From an uncultured Bradyrhizobium sp. (GTDB lineage: Bacteria; Pseudomonadota; Alphaproteobacteria; Rhizobiales; Xanthobacteraceae): a stretch of 64,000 bases of DNA. Shown one piece after another: positions 25,035 to 33,996 of the stretch (the stretch's first letter is position 1; each line of letters opens with the position of its first letter). The notes beneath the pieces were generated by a model. It worked only from the letters and a program-made list of their open reading frames with translations. It was not told where the DNA came from and ran no database searches. The stretch lies in the NCBI RefSeq assembly GCF_947648125.1, contig NZ_CANSMR010000004.1, positions 372,001 through 436,000 of the forward strand, read 5' to 3'. A program made the translations under genes and the position numbers.

Positions 25035-25061
25035 GCCCGGCCGATGGGTTCTCGGTCGGGC
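25035..25061 (+). terminator. Terminator-like hairpin after the RidA-like gene
   Basis: GCCCGGCCGA (25035-25044) pairs with TCGGTCGGGC (25052-25061) with one G-T pair and a 7-base loop. The T-run is poor, so termination may be partial or Rho-assisted. It sits 8 bases after the stop of the last gene in the 15.4-25.0 kb run. Confidence 0.45.
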
Positions 25062-25148
25062 GGCATCATTCCCTGAGCGACTGAAACTATTCGCATTCGA
25101 GAGTAAAATCGATCTATCATCGGGGTCTCAATTTTGAGAGGGCCGACG

Positions 25149-26066
25149 ATGGTTACGTTGAAGCAGCTCGAGGGGTTCTACTGGGTTGCAGAACTTGGCG
25201 GGCTCGATGAAGCGGCGCAACGGCTGAATGCGACGCAATCAGCGATTTCCAAGCGTGTGCAAGAGCTTGAGGCGATCTTGAATGTCGCCTTGTTCGACCG
25301 ATCGAAACGGCGGGTGCAGATTACGCCGCAAGGCGAAAAGCTCATTGAACTGACCCGCGATATGCTCGCGCTGCGGGATCGAATGATGGATTTCAGGTCG
25401 TCGCTAGGGCAATCGCCGCGAAATCTTCGGTTCGGTGTGACCGAGCTCACCGCGATGACCTGGCTTCCGAATTTGATCCATCGCCTTCGCGGAAGTTATC
25501 CCACACTGGCGTTAGAGCCCGTCGTCGACGCGAGTGTAGAGCTCATCGAGAAACTCAAGGCCGATGAACTTGATGCTGTCGTCGTGCCAGACGCATTTCG
25601 GGGGCCGCTGTTTGAGGTCGTGCCTCTTGATTCCGTGGAATATGCTTGGATGTGCAGTCCAGCCTATCTCGATGACGCTGCTGAGTTGCCGCTGGCGAAA
25701 TTGTCCAGCCACACCATCATCGTTCAACAACAGGTATCCTCAGGGCTCGGCGATCTCATATCGAAATGGCTGTCGGACAAACACATTACTTTCGACAACA
25801 CGCTGTCTAGCAGCAGCCTGACAGCCCTATCATCCCTAACCTTGTCGGGCCTTGGAATCAGCTACTTGCCGCGGAAGGTGTTCGACTATCTGATTGCCTC
25901 AGGTCAGCTGAGGATTTTGCGGACGCGGCCCGCGCTTCCGCGAATTCCCTATGTGATGATGTACAAGAAGGCGAAGAGCGACGAATTCTTGAGATTCTTG
26001 GCTTCGCTTGCGTCGGACTGTTGTGAGTTCTCTCGCTCCGTACCGATGTACTACACGACACGATAA
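25149..26066 (+). CDS. LysR-family transcriptional regulator
   Basis: A 305-residue LysR protein starting MVTLKQLEGFYWVAELGGLD; HTH residues 15-45 (AAQRLNATQSAISKRVQELE). ATG 25149 is chosen over TTG 25134 because it gives the family N-terminus and follows GAGAGG. The N-terminal segment TLxQxExFYWVAxLG is shared with the LysR at 5641-6567, so the two are paralogues that may recognise related signals. It precedes an aspartate-type aminotransferase gene in the same direction. Confidence 0.9.
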   Translation: MVTLKQLEGFYWVAELGGLDEAAQRLNATQSAISKRVQELEAILNVALFDRSKRRVQITPQGEKLIELTRDMLALRDRMMDFRSSLGQSPRNLRFGVTELTAMTWLPNLIHRLRGSYPTLALEPVVDASVELIEKLKADELDAVVVPDAFRGPLFEVVPLDSVEYAWMCSPAYLDDAAELPLAKLSSHTIIVQQQVSSGLGDLISKWLSDKHITFDNTLSSSSLTALSSLTLSGLGISYLPRKVFDYLIASGQLRILRTRPALPRIPYVMMYKKAKSDEFLRFLASLASDCCEFSRSVPMYYTTR

Positions 26067-26228
26067 CGTAGTCCGGAATTGGCTCACGATTTTCATGAAG
26101 GTTGCGACACTGTAAGGCGAAAACTATTCCATTGACCGCAATCGGTGCGATCGGCACTTCTGGCAAGAAGATGGGAAACGCCGCAGCCGCACAGCGCGAA
26201 GCCCATCGTGAACCAGATGGGTGTTCAG

Positions 26229-27431
26229 ATGCAATTGCTGGCCAGGCGAGTCGATTTGATACAGCCTTCACCGAGTGTGATGGCGATGAGTCGAGCAAAG
26301 GAGCTGATCGCCGCGGGCCACGACATCTGCAATATGGCCGCAGGCGAACCCGACTTCGCGACGCCGCGTCCAATCATCGATGCCGCCTATCAGGCGCTTC
26401 TTGCCGGCGAAACAAAATATACAGCCGTCGATGGTACGCGCGCTCTCAAGGACGCTATCTGCGAGAAATTTAGAGGCGAGAACGGACTCATCTATCGGCC
26501 TGATCAGATTTCCGTCGGTGCAGGCGCAAAACAGGTAATCTTCAACGCGTTCGCCTGCTCAGTAGAGGAGGGGGACGAGGTGATCATCCCAGCCCCCTAC
26601 TGGGTTTCCTATCCGGACATCGTTCAATTCAACGGTGGCAAGCCGGTCTTCGTTGCAGCTCCGGCGTCACAAGGGTTCAAGATCACCGCCGAGCAGCTGC
26701 AATCTGCGATTACGCCTCGCTCAAAGTGGTTGGTTCTGAACTCACCGAACAATCCGAGCGGAGCTACGTTCTCTCGCGCTGAACTCGCGCAGATCGGAGA
26801 GGTCGTCGCCCGGCATCCCGAGCTTCATGTTCTGACTGACGAAATCTATGAACATTTGATCTACGACGACAAGCCCTACGCGTCGTTCGCCGCGGTCAAC
26901 CCGGGTCTTTCAGAACGAACGTTGACGATCAACGGCGTCTCGAAGTCGTTCTCGATGACGGGCTGGCGGCTCGGCTATGGGGCGGGTCCGCAAGTCCTGA
27001 TCAAGGCCATGGAGAAGCTGCAGTCGCAAACGAGCGGCAATCCGGCGTCTGTCAGCCAGGCCGCGGCGTTGGCTGCGCTCAAGGGCTCGATGAATTTCTT
27101 TGGTGAGTGGCGTGACGAGTTTCGTCGCCGGCGCGACTATATCGTTGGCCAGCTGGATGGTCGGGAAGGCCTGTCCTGCGCGAAACCTGCAGGCGCGTTC
27201 TATGTCTATCCATCTTGCGCGGCGCATATCGGAAAGACCACGCCGGGCGGCAAGCGTATCGAGACCGATACCGACTTCGTTCTCTACCTTCTGAACGAAT
27301 ACAAGGTCGCGACAGTGCAGGGCGCCGCTTATGGTTTGTCGCCGTCATTTCGGATCTCATTTGCGACTTCGATGAACGTCATTGAAGAGGCGTGCCGCCG
27401 CGTGCTTGCTGCTTGCGCCGCTCTACGCTGA
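26229..27431 (+). CDS. Aspartate aminotransferase-like enzyme (class I, subgroup I-beta)
   Basis: A 400-residue PLP enzyme, fold type I. The N-terminal ARRVDLIQPSPSVMAMSRAK and AAGEPDFATP are typical of bacterial aspartate/prephenate aminotransferases. Lys239 (INGVSKSFSMTGWRLGYG) is the Schiff-base residue; NSPNNPSGAT and DEIYEHLIYD hold the cofactor. ATG 26229 fits the family start; ATG 26217 is an alternative and neither has a strong ribosome site. It may be an isolated gene between the LysR gene and the promoter at 27.65 kb. Paralogue of the housekeeping enzyme, with a substrate set by the island. Confidence 0.88.
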   Translation: MQLLARRVDLIQPSPSVMAMSRAKELIAAGHDICNMAAGEPDFATPRPIIDAAYQALLAGETKYTAVDGTRALKDAICEKFRGENGLIYRPDQISVGAGAKQVIFNAFACSVEEGDEVIIPAPYWVSYPDIVQFNGGKPVFVAAPASQGFKITAEQLQSAITPRSKWLVLNSPNNPSGATFSRAELAQIGEVVARHPELHVLTDEIYEHLIYDDKPYASFAAVNPGLSERTLTINGVSKSFSMTGWRLGYGAGPQVLIKAMEKLQSQTSGNPASVSQAAALAALKGSMNFFGEWRDEFRRRRDYIVGQLDGREGLSCAKPAGAFYVYPSCAAHIGKTTPGGKRIETDTDFVLYLLNEYKVATVQGAAYGLSPSFRISFATSMNVIEEACRRVLAACAALR

Positions 27432-27640
27432 CGAGGTCTTCGAATGAACCTGATCGGTTCAACGCCGATTGAAAATGTCGGTGAGGCTTGCGTTGTTCGT
27501 ACGACGTTGAGCCAGTAGACCTGAATCAATATCCGCAACGACCTCAACTTTCGACAAGACGCGCAGCGGCATTGATTAGCTCAATGGGGGGCGAATGCTG
27601 TCATCTGAATCGATGTATTCCTAACGCTCATTGATCGATC

Positions 27641-27681
27641 GAAATTAATTCCATTGAGGAATTTAATTCGACCGCTAGAGT
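27641..27681 (+). promoter_or_regulatory. Promoter with tandem palindromic operator (copy 1)
   Basis: GAAATTAATTC and GAATTTAATTC lie 18 bases apart, with TTGAGG (27654-27659) overlapping the second and TAGAGT (27676-27681) 16 bases further: a plausible sigma-70 -35/-10 pair. The 25 bases 27645-27669 are identical to 35095-35119. It precedes the SDR gene start by 26 bases. Confidence 0.65.
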
Positions 27682-27706
27682 AAATGAAGTGTAGCGAGGC
27701 CACTGG

Positions 27707-28492
27707 ATGGACTTTCAGATTAAAGGGAAGACAGCATTGGTGTTCGGCGGTGCCGGCGGTCTCGGCTCCTCCATTGCGCTGGCGCTGGGGCGTGAAGGAT
27801 GTCAGGTGGCGATCGCCGATATCAACAGCGACGGCCTGGATGCTGTGGTACAGCGCCTGCGTACTAGGGACGCATCAGCCCTACCGATCGTTTGGGATCT
27901 TGCCGACCTCTCCGTCCTACCTGCGAATCTTGAATTGATCGCCAAGACATTCGGGCCGGTCGACATCCTGGTCAACAACACTGGCGGGCCGCCACCGTCT
28001 CCTGTCTCGGGCATCGACGCCGCTGCTTGGGCCACGAGTTTTCAGAAGATGGTTCAGCCCGTGATCACTATCACGGATCATGTGCTCGAAGGAATGAGAG
28101 CGAGAAAATGGGGGCGCGTGATTACGAGCGCTTCGTCCGGCGTAATTGCACCCATCCCTAACCTCGGTGTGTCGAACACGCTGCGTAGCGCGCTCGTCGG
28201 ATGGTCGAAAACCCTCGCGCGGGAAGTTGCCCGGGATGGGATCACTGTGAACGTCGTCGTTCCCGGGCGCATCGCTACCGATCGTATCCAGTTTCTGGAC
28301 GCGGAAAAGGCAAAGCGTGAGGGAAGGCCGGTCGACCAGGTCGCTGCCGAAAGTACCGCAAGTATTCCACTCGGCCGATATGGCAGGCCAGAAGAGTATG
28401 CGGATGTCATTGCTTTCCTCGCCAGCGCGCAAGCTTCTTATGTCACCGGCTCGACTGTTCGCGTCGATGGCGGCTTGATCCCAAGTGTTTGA
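27707..28492 (+). CDS. SDR-fold oxidoreductase-like protein with altered catalytic residues
   Basis: A 261-residue Rossmann-fold protein: nucleotide loop GGAGGLGSSIAL (14-25), NNTGG (90-94), Ser143/144 and C-terminal VTGSTVRVDGGL. The usual Tyr-x3-Lys is replaced: the helix reads VSNTLRSALVGWSKTL, with Ser156 and Arg160 at those places. This SNTLR form recurs in a FabG-like subgroup, so it is probably a real variant with different chemistry. The gene starts 26 bases after a repeated operator/promoter and heads a run with a polar amino acid transporter. Confidence 0.82.
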   Translation: MDFQIKGKTALVFGGAGGLGSSIALALGREGCQVAIADINSDGLDAVVQRLRTRDASALPIVWDLADLSVLPANLELIAKTFGPVDILVNNTGGPPPSPVSGIDAAAWATSFQKMVQPVITITDHVLEGMRARKWGRVITSASSGVIAPIPNLGVSNTLRSALVGWSKTLAREVARDGITVNVVVPGRIATDRIQFLDAEKAKREGRPVDQVAAESTASIPLGRYGRPEEYADVIAFLASAQASYVTGSTVRVDGGLIPSV

Positions 28493-28693
28493 AGAAGGGC
28501 GGCGACACGACGAGTAGGGAGTGTCGCAGAGTTCTCTCCAACCACGCCGCGGCTGCACTCTTTCGGGTTTGACGACGTCCCGCCGGTGCCTCCGGCGGAC
28601 GAGGCGGCGTGCGTGCTGTTTGCCTCGGAAAGCGAGCTAAAGCGGAATTTTCGGAATCGTCTTTTGTCGTGTTGTTCAGGGGAAGGCATACGT

Positions 28694-29503
28694 ATGAAAA
28701 GAGTGGCGCTCGTAATTCTCGGACTCTCGTTTAGCTGTTCAACGGCATGGTCTGATCAGCTTGCCGATATCAAATCTCGAGGCGTTTTGACGTGCGGCGT
28801 TTTTGGGGATCTGGTTCCCCTAGGATACCAGGATCCGAAGACCCGCAGCATCGTCGGATTGGATGTCGACGTTTGTGCGGCTATCGCGGAAGATCTCGGT
28901 GTGAAGCTCGACCTCAAGACAGTGTCCGTCGATGCACGCATTCCCTCCCTTGAAACAGGGCGGATCGATCTCATGACGGCCTCCTTGGCTTATACGCCAG
29001 TTCGAGCCAAGCAGATCGATTTTTCGTCCGCCTACATGAACGTTCCAGTTTCCGTGCTCGTGAAGAAGGACTCCGGCATCAAGAGCTTTGCCGATTTGGC
29101 CGGCAAGAAGGTAAGCGCCAACAGGGGATCGACGTCGGAAGTGTTTGCGCGGCAAAAGCTGACAAACAGCGAGGTCGTCAGTTTCGACAATGGTCCGGCA
29201 TCATACCTGGCACTTGCCCAAGACAAGGTGCAGGGCATGGCCATGGTCAAGAGTGCGGCGGTTGGATTTCACAATCGTTCCAGCGGACAGACCGCGTTTC
29301 TCGATGAAGCGTTGTTCTGGGAACACGACTGCGTCGGCGTGAAGAAGGGAGAACCTGCGTTGCTGGCGGCTGTCAATACTTCTCTCGACAAGCTCGAAAG
29401 CTCCGGCCGCCTGCAAACGATCTGGGATCGCTGGTATGGCCAGTCAAACGAATACCAGCTCCCGCGGGAGAAGAAGGTCACGCCAGCCTCAGAGTTCGAA
29501 TAG
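28694..29503 (+). CDS. Amino acid ABC transporter, periplasmic binding protein (family 3)
   Basis: A 269-residue protein; ATG 28694 with GGGGAAGG upstream; upstream frame not conserved. Signal peptide MKRVALVILGLSFSCSTAWS. Mature lobe 1: IKSRGVLTCGVFGDLVPLGY, then GLDVDVCAAIAEDLGVKLDL and ETGRIDLMTASLAYTPVRAK, typical of polar amino acid binders. Two permeases and an ATPase follow in order, giving a complete importer. Confidence 0.9.
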   Translation: MKRVALVILGLSFSCSTAWSDQLADIKSRGVLTCGVFGDLVPLGYQDPKTRSIVGLDVDVCAAIAEDLGVKLDLKTVSVDARIPSLETGRIDLMTASLAYTPVRAKQIDFSSAYMNVPVSVLVKKDSGIKSFADLAGKKVSANRGSTSEVFARQKLTNSEVVSFDNGPASYLALAQDKVQGMAMVKSAAVGFHNRSSGQTAFLDEALFWEHDCVGVKKGEPALLAAVNTSLDKLESSGRLQTIWDRWYGQSNEYQLPREKKVTPASEFE

Positions 29504-29540
29504 ATCGACGCTCAAGCCGCGCAGCAACGAGGCCACGGTC

Positions 29541-30230
29541 ATGAACTTGCATTCACTTGCGGTGCTCGCTGATCCCAACGTCCAGCTACTGTTTCTGCGC
29601 GGCACCCTGACAACGCTTGAGCTGTTCTTTGCCTCGGCGATTGCTGCCTACGCGCTCGGCGCGCTCCTGGTCGTCATACGGATGTCCGGTTGGCTTCCGT
29701 CTGCGGCCGTCGGGGCGTTTGTCGAGTATCATCGGAACGTTCCGAGCATCGTCCAGATCTTCGTCTGGTATTTCGGCGTGCCTCAGATCCTTCCACAATC
29801 ATGGCACACCTATGCCAACGCCCATCTGAGCGCCTTCTTCTTTGCCGTTGTGGCTCTTTCGCTGAACGCTGCGGCATACATTTCCGAAGACCTGCGAAGC
29901 GGGATTCGTGCCGTTCCGACCGGTCAGATGGAGGCCGCACGCGCGCTCGGCATGAGCTATCTCAAAGCGATGCGCTGGGTGGTGGTGTCCCAGGCCGTAC
30001 GGGGGGCGGCTCCGGCGCTGGTCAATCAGGCGTTGGGTTTGCTGAAGACCACGAGCCTTGCTCTGGCCATCGGGGTCAAAGAACTCATGTACGTCGCCCG
30101 GCAACTCGATGGGGAGACATACGCAACATTTCCTTCCTACCTAACGCCGACGCTGATCTATCTCGCGTGCACGCTGACGCTGATGGCGATCGGAAGCCGA
30201 GTCCAGCAGTCGACGCGCTTCACACGGTGA
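29541..30230 (+). CDS. Amino acid ABC transporter, permease 1
   Basis: A 229-residue HisM/GltJ-type inner-membrane protein with about five helices. YHRNVPSIVQIFVWYFGVPQ and the docking loop SEDLRSGIRAVPTGQMEAAR are visible. The start is ATG 29541; the frame continues upstream into the binding-protein gene but without conservation. It pairs with the permease at 30241. Confidence 0.88.
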   Translation: MNLHSLAVLADPNVQLLFLRGTLTTLELFFASAIAAYALGALLVVIRMSGWLPSAAVGAFVEYHRNVPSIVQIFVWYFGVPQILPQSWHTYANAHLSAFFFAVVALSLNAAAYISEDLRSGIRAVPTGQMEAARALGMSYLKAMRWVVVSQAVRGAAPALVNQALGLLKTTSLALAIGVKELMYVARQLDGETYATFPSYLTPTLIYLACTLTLMAIGSRVQQSTRFTR

Positions 30231-30240
30231 TTGTGAGCCC

Positions 30241-30978
30241 ATGACAGAGATACTCTCACAATACGGTTTGTTGCTGCTCGTGGGCCAGTTTCCGGATGGC
30301 CCGATAGGCGGGCTCGCCCTGACGCTGCTGATGTCCGTCGCAGCGCTTCTGCTTGCATTTCCGGTAGCCGTCGCGGTCGCGATTGCGCGCACCAGTCCCA
30401 TCCCGGCAATTCGTCGCGCAGCGGCCTTCTATGTCACTGCGGTTCGCGGAATTCCGCTGCTGCTCATCATTTTCTGGGCATTCTTCGTATTGCCGCTGGT
30501 GACCGGCGTGACCAGTTCTCCGGAGATCACCGTCATCTGCGCGCTGGTGGTCTACGAGGGGGCGTATCTCGGCGAAGCAATTCGGGCGGCACTCGAGGCT
30601 CTTCCGAAAGGGCAGACGGACGCCTCACGCTCGCTGGGCATGAGCTACACAGCGACGCTACGCAAGGTTATCCTGCCCCAAGCTCTGTTCAATTGCCTGC
30701 CGAGCATGATGAACCAGTTTGTCCTGATCGTGAAGAACACGTCATTGGCTTACATCATCGGCGCTCAAGAAGTCACGTTCTCCGCAAACAGCATCAATGC
30801 TCAACTGCTGACGCGTCCCTTCGAAGTCTATTTCATTCTGGCCGCGATCTATTTCATCCTCTGCTATTCGTTGAGCCGTCTTTCGCGCGTGGTTGAAAAT
30901 CGCGTGCTCCGGAAACGGTCGCGAGTGACAAATCAGCCAATCACCGAAACTCCCTCCCTTGCGCGGGTGCCGTCATGA
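30241..30978 (+). CDS. Amino acid ABC transporter, permease 2
   Basis: A 245-residue inner-membrane protein of the same family. [20 protein letters not shown] and the loop [20 protein letters not shown] are diagnostic. It starts 10 bases after permease 1 and overlaps the ATPase start by ATGA. The last 20 residues are polar and probably cytoplasmic. Confidence 0.9.
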   Translation: MTEILSQYGLLLLVGQFPDGPIGGLALTLLMSVAALLLAFPVAVAVAIARTSPIPAIRRAAAFYVTAVRGIPLLLIIFWAFFVLPLVTGVTSSPEITVICALVVYEGAYLGEAIRAALEALPKGQTDASRSLGMSYTATLRKVILPQALFNCLPSMMNQFVLIVKNTSLAYIIGAQEVTFSANSINAQLLTRPFEVYFILAAIYFILCYSLSRLSRVVENRVLRKRSRVTNQPITETPSLARVPS

Positions 30979-31703
30979 TCGAGTTCATCAACGTTAGCAA
31001 ATGGTATGGATCACATCGCGTCCTCCACGATGTCAACGGGCGGGTTGAACGTGGCGAAGTTGTCGTGATCTGCGGGCCTTCGGGGTCAGGGAAATCAACC
31101 CTCATTCGTACCGTTAATCGGCTCGAATCAATCAATAACGGACAGATCATCGTCGGCGAAACCGACGTGAACGATCGCAAGAAGTCCGTCAATCGATTGC
31201 GCAGCGGGATAGGTTTCGTCTTCCAGCAGTTCAATCTTTTCCCGCATCTTAGTGCCAAGGACAACGTCGCCCTGGCGCCGATAACCGTCCGCGGCCTCAA
31301 GAAGGGTGAGGCTTACGATCGGGCGCTCGAGTTGCTCGACAAGGTCGGTTTGAAAAGCAAGGCCGACGCGTTTCCCGGTCAGCTTTCGGGCGGCCAGCAG
31401 CAGCGCGTGGCGATTGCGCGCGCATTGGCCATGAATCCTCCCGTCATGCTGTTCGACGAGCCGACGAGCGCGCTTGATCCGGAGATGGTCGGCGAGGTGC
31501 TTCAGGTCATGAAGCAACTTGCGAGCGATGGCATGACCATGATCTGCGTAACGCACGAAATGGGCTTTGCGCGCGACGTGGCGAATCGCGTCTGGTTCAT
31601 CGCAGACGGAGAAGTTCTGGAGAGCACCACGCCTTCCGAGTTCTTCGCCACACCCCGTCATCCCCGCGCCCAAAAATTCGTTGCAGACATCCGCGCTCAT
31701 TGA
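30975..31703 (+). CDS. Amino acid ABC transporter, ATPase
   Basis: A 242-residue GlnQ/HisP-type ATPase. Walker [14 protein letters not shown]-loop [12 protein letters not shown], signature LSGGQQQR, Walker [15 protein letters not shown] and H-loop VTHEMGF are intact. It is translationally coupled to permease 2 and closes the transporter set; an MmgE/PrpD gene follows after 51 bases. Confidence 0.92.
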   Translation: MIEFINVSKWYGSHRVLHDVNGRVERGEVVVICGPSGSGKSTLIRTVNRLESINNGQIIVGETDVNDRKKSVNRLRSGIGFVFQQFNLFPHLSAKDNVALAPITVRGLKKGEAYDRALELLDKVGLKSKADAFPGQLSGGQQQRVAIARALAMNPPVMLFDEPTSALDPEMVGEVLQVMKQLASDGMTMICVTHEMGFARDVANRVWFIADGEVLESTTPSEFFATPRHPRAQKFVADIRAH

Positions 31704-31754
31704 CGCCGGATACCTTGGACAGCGTTTGGTTCGATCCGACCATAGAGCTAGGAC

Positions 31755-33074
31755 ATGACGAACGAGCTTTCCCATGACTTGGCCGGTCTTGCAATGGAGC
31801 TACGGTCGGAAGTCGACGCCAACCGCGCGCTACTCAAGCAGTGTCTCATCGACGCTGCTGCGGCTGCCGTAGGAGGGTACGATACGTCAGCGGCGAACAT
31901 AGCTGCGAGATTTTCCGTACGTGGCCTCGGAACCGGAAACCTGGCTCCGTGGTTCTCCAAGTCCGCAAATATGACCCCGATCGGTGCCGCATTCGTCAAC
32001 TCATCTGCGATGTCGTCCCTGGATATCGATGATGGAAACCGCGCGGCTCGCGGCCATCTCGGAGCCGCCGTCGTGCCCGCGGCGTCGGTCTTCGGGGCGC
32101 TGAATGACGTGCCGTCCGAGGTGTTTGCCCACGCGATCCTCGCCGGCTGCGAGATCGGCGGTCGGTTGGGGGCTGCGGAGTCGCCGCCGTTCTTTGCGTC
32201 GGGGCGGTGGGCAGGGATCGGCGCTGCAGTCGCCACCGGCATTTGTCTCGGTTTCGACAGGGAGGTGTTGGCGCACGCCATTTCGTTGGCGGTCCACGCC
32301 GCGCCATTGCTGGCAGCAGCCGGCGTTCGGAAACAAATGACCGGCCATATCAAGGAAGGTGTCCCCTTCGGCTTACTGTCCGGGGTCACTTCGGCTCTCT
32401 TGGCCGGACAGGGTTACCGCGGCGATCCGGACGCCGTCGAAAGTGCCGGGATCTTTGATATTGACCGGATTTCTGTCCTTTCGCCGGAGGCTTCCGGTTT
32501 CCAGAGGACCTACTTCAAGCGCTACACGTGTTGCCGGCTGGCGCATGCTCCAATTGACGCCGCAGTGGCGATCGTGACGCGCGAGCGCCTAGCCGTCGAA
32601 GACATAGATCGCATCACGGTATGCACGTTTCGCACGACCATCGAGTTGCCGAATGAAGTGCAGCCAACTTCTTTCGAGTCGGCGCAGTTCAGCCTGCCGT
32701 TTGCCATCGCAGCCGCGCTTGTCAAAGGCAGTGACGCGTTGCTGCCGCTGTCGATCCAAGCTCTCAAAAGCGCAGACGTGATTGCTCTCGCGAAGCGGGT
32801 GGTTCTTGAGCATGACCCGAAGCTCGATGCGCTCTATCCATCGACGACGCCGACAGCGGTGCAAATCGACACGCGAGGCGGTAGCCGATACGAGGAGCGG
32901 AGGGACACTGCCGACGGAGACCCTAGTCGGCCGTTTACGGACGCACAACTGCTGAAAAAGATGGAAACTCTGGGGCGCGGGAAAGTTCCGGACAGGTCGC
33001 TCGCTGCCATCACCGCCGTAGTCAACGACGGCATCCCGAGCGCACGGCATTTCGAGGCGGCGCTCCACGAATAG
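31755..33074 (+). CDS. MmgE/PrpD family protein
   Basis: A 439-residue protein of the 2-methylcitrate dehydratase superfamily. Members include PrpD, cis-aconitate decarboxylase and iminodisuccinate epimerase, acting on polycarboxylates by proton abstraction. Visible marks: SSAMSSLDIDDGNRAARGHL (the LDxDDG region), HAILAGCEIGGRLGAA, and the segment GHIKEGVPFGLLSGVTSALL before the lid domain. It is somewhat divergent from PrpD. Position between a transporter and PhzF/DapA genes suggests a step in breakdown of an imported amino-dicarboxylate, which is inference. Confidence 0.82.
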   Translation: MTNELSHDLAGLAMELRSEVDANRALLKQCLIDAAAAAVGGYDTSAANIAARFSVRGLGTGNLAPWFSKSANMTPIGAAFVNSSAMSSLDIDDGNRAARGHLGAAVVPAASVFGALNDVPSEVFAHAILAGCEIGGRLGAAESPPFFASGRWAGIGAAVATGICLGFDREVLAHAISLAVHAAPLLAAAGVRKQMTGHIKEGVPFGLLSGVTSALLAGQGYRGDPDAVESAGIFDIDRISVLSPEASGFQRTYFKRYTCCRLAHAPIDAAVAIVTRERLAVEDIDRITVCTFRTTIELPNEVQPTSFESAQFSLPFAIAAALVKGSDALLPLSIQALKSADVIALAKRVVLEHDPKLDALYPSTTPTAVQIDTRGGSRYEERRDTADGDPSRPFTDAQLLKKMETLGRGKVPDRSLAAITAVVNDGIPSARHFEAALHE

Positions 33075-33126
33075 GTGTCGGCCCCGTCCCCCGAAGTCCG
33101 AGATGCATGAGAACTAGCGGCAGCCT

Positions 33127-33996
33127 ATGAGTTACGAAATCACTCTCCCTATTTGGCAGGTCGACGCCTTCTCTTCGGTCGTCTTCGGAGGAAATCCTGC
33201 TGCGGTCGTTGCCATTCCCGCTTCCTGGCTCCCGGGCGAGACCCTTCAAGCCATTGCGGCGGAAAACAATCTTTCCGAAACCGCATTCATACGACCAGAC
33301 GAGTATCCGATCCCTCTGCGCTGGTTTACGCCGGCACAGGAAGTTCCTCTTTGCGGCCATGCAACCTTGGCTGCTGTCGCGGTGGTCCATCAGGTGCTGG
33401 GCCTCGCACGAACCGGGTCTGTCGTGGAGTTCGCGACGGCCAGCGGGTTGCTCTACGTTCATATACGCGAAAGCGATTATGTTCTGGACTTTCCGGCGCG
33501 ACAGACTGTGGCGACGTCCACGCCTAGATCCGAGCTCGAGGTTGCACTGGGAGCGTCCATCAACGAAATATACGAGAGCGCGGATCGCTATGTATGTGTT
33601 CTCGGCGACGAAGCAGCCATCCGCTCGGTCGCTCCGGATATGGAGGCAGTCTCGGACCTGAGATTGCCGGGGGTCATCGTCACCGCATCTGGCGATACCT
33701 GCGACTTCGTGTCCAGATATTTTGCGCCGGCCAAGGGCGTTCCTGAAGATCCCGTTACGGGTACCTCGCATTGCACTCTGGCTCCTTTCTGGGCTCAGCG
33801 TCTCGGCAAGACCACGCTGCAAGCCCGCCAGCTTTCGAGCCGAGAGGGATTGATCGAGTGCTCAATCCGCGAAGATCGCGTTCGGCTCTCGGGTGCATGC
33901 AGATTCTATCTCAACGGTTCGATTACTGTGCCGATCACGCCTGCTGATCGTTTGCCATTGTCATTCGATGCTCCTTACACGAGGAAGACCATATGA
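33127..33996 (+). CDS. PhzF-family isomerase
   Basis: A 289-residue protein with the duplicated DAP-epimerase-like fold. N-terminal VDAFSSVVFGGNPAAVVAIP, then NNLSETAFI with the conserved glutamate acting as general base, and PLCGHATLAA and EDPVTGTSHCTLAPFWAQ as the second-half marks. PhzF proteins shift double bonds or epimerise amino acids without cofactor. Its stop overlaps the DapA-family start by ATGA, so the two are coupled and may work on one substrate. Confidence 0.88.
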   Translation: MSYEITLPIWQVDAFSSVVFGGNPAAVVAIPASWLPGETLQAIAAENNLSETAFIRPDEYPIPLRWFTPAQEVPLCGHATLAAVAVVHQVLGLARTGSVVEFATASGLLYVHIRESDYVLDFPARQTVATSTPRSELEVALGASINEIYESADRYVCVLGDEAAIRSVAPDMEAVSDLRLPGVIVTASGDTCDFVSRYFAPAKGVPEDPVTGTSHCTLAPFWAQRLGKTTLQARQLSSREGLIECSIREDRVRLSGACRFYLNGSITVPITPADRLPLSFDAPYTRKTI

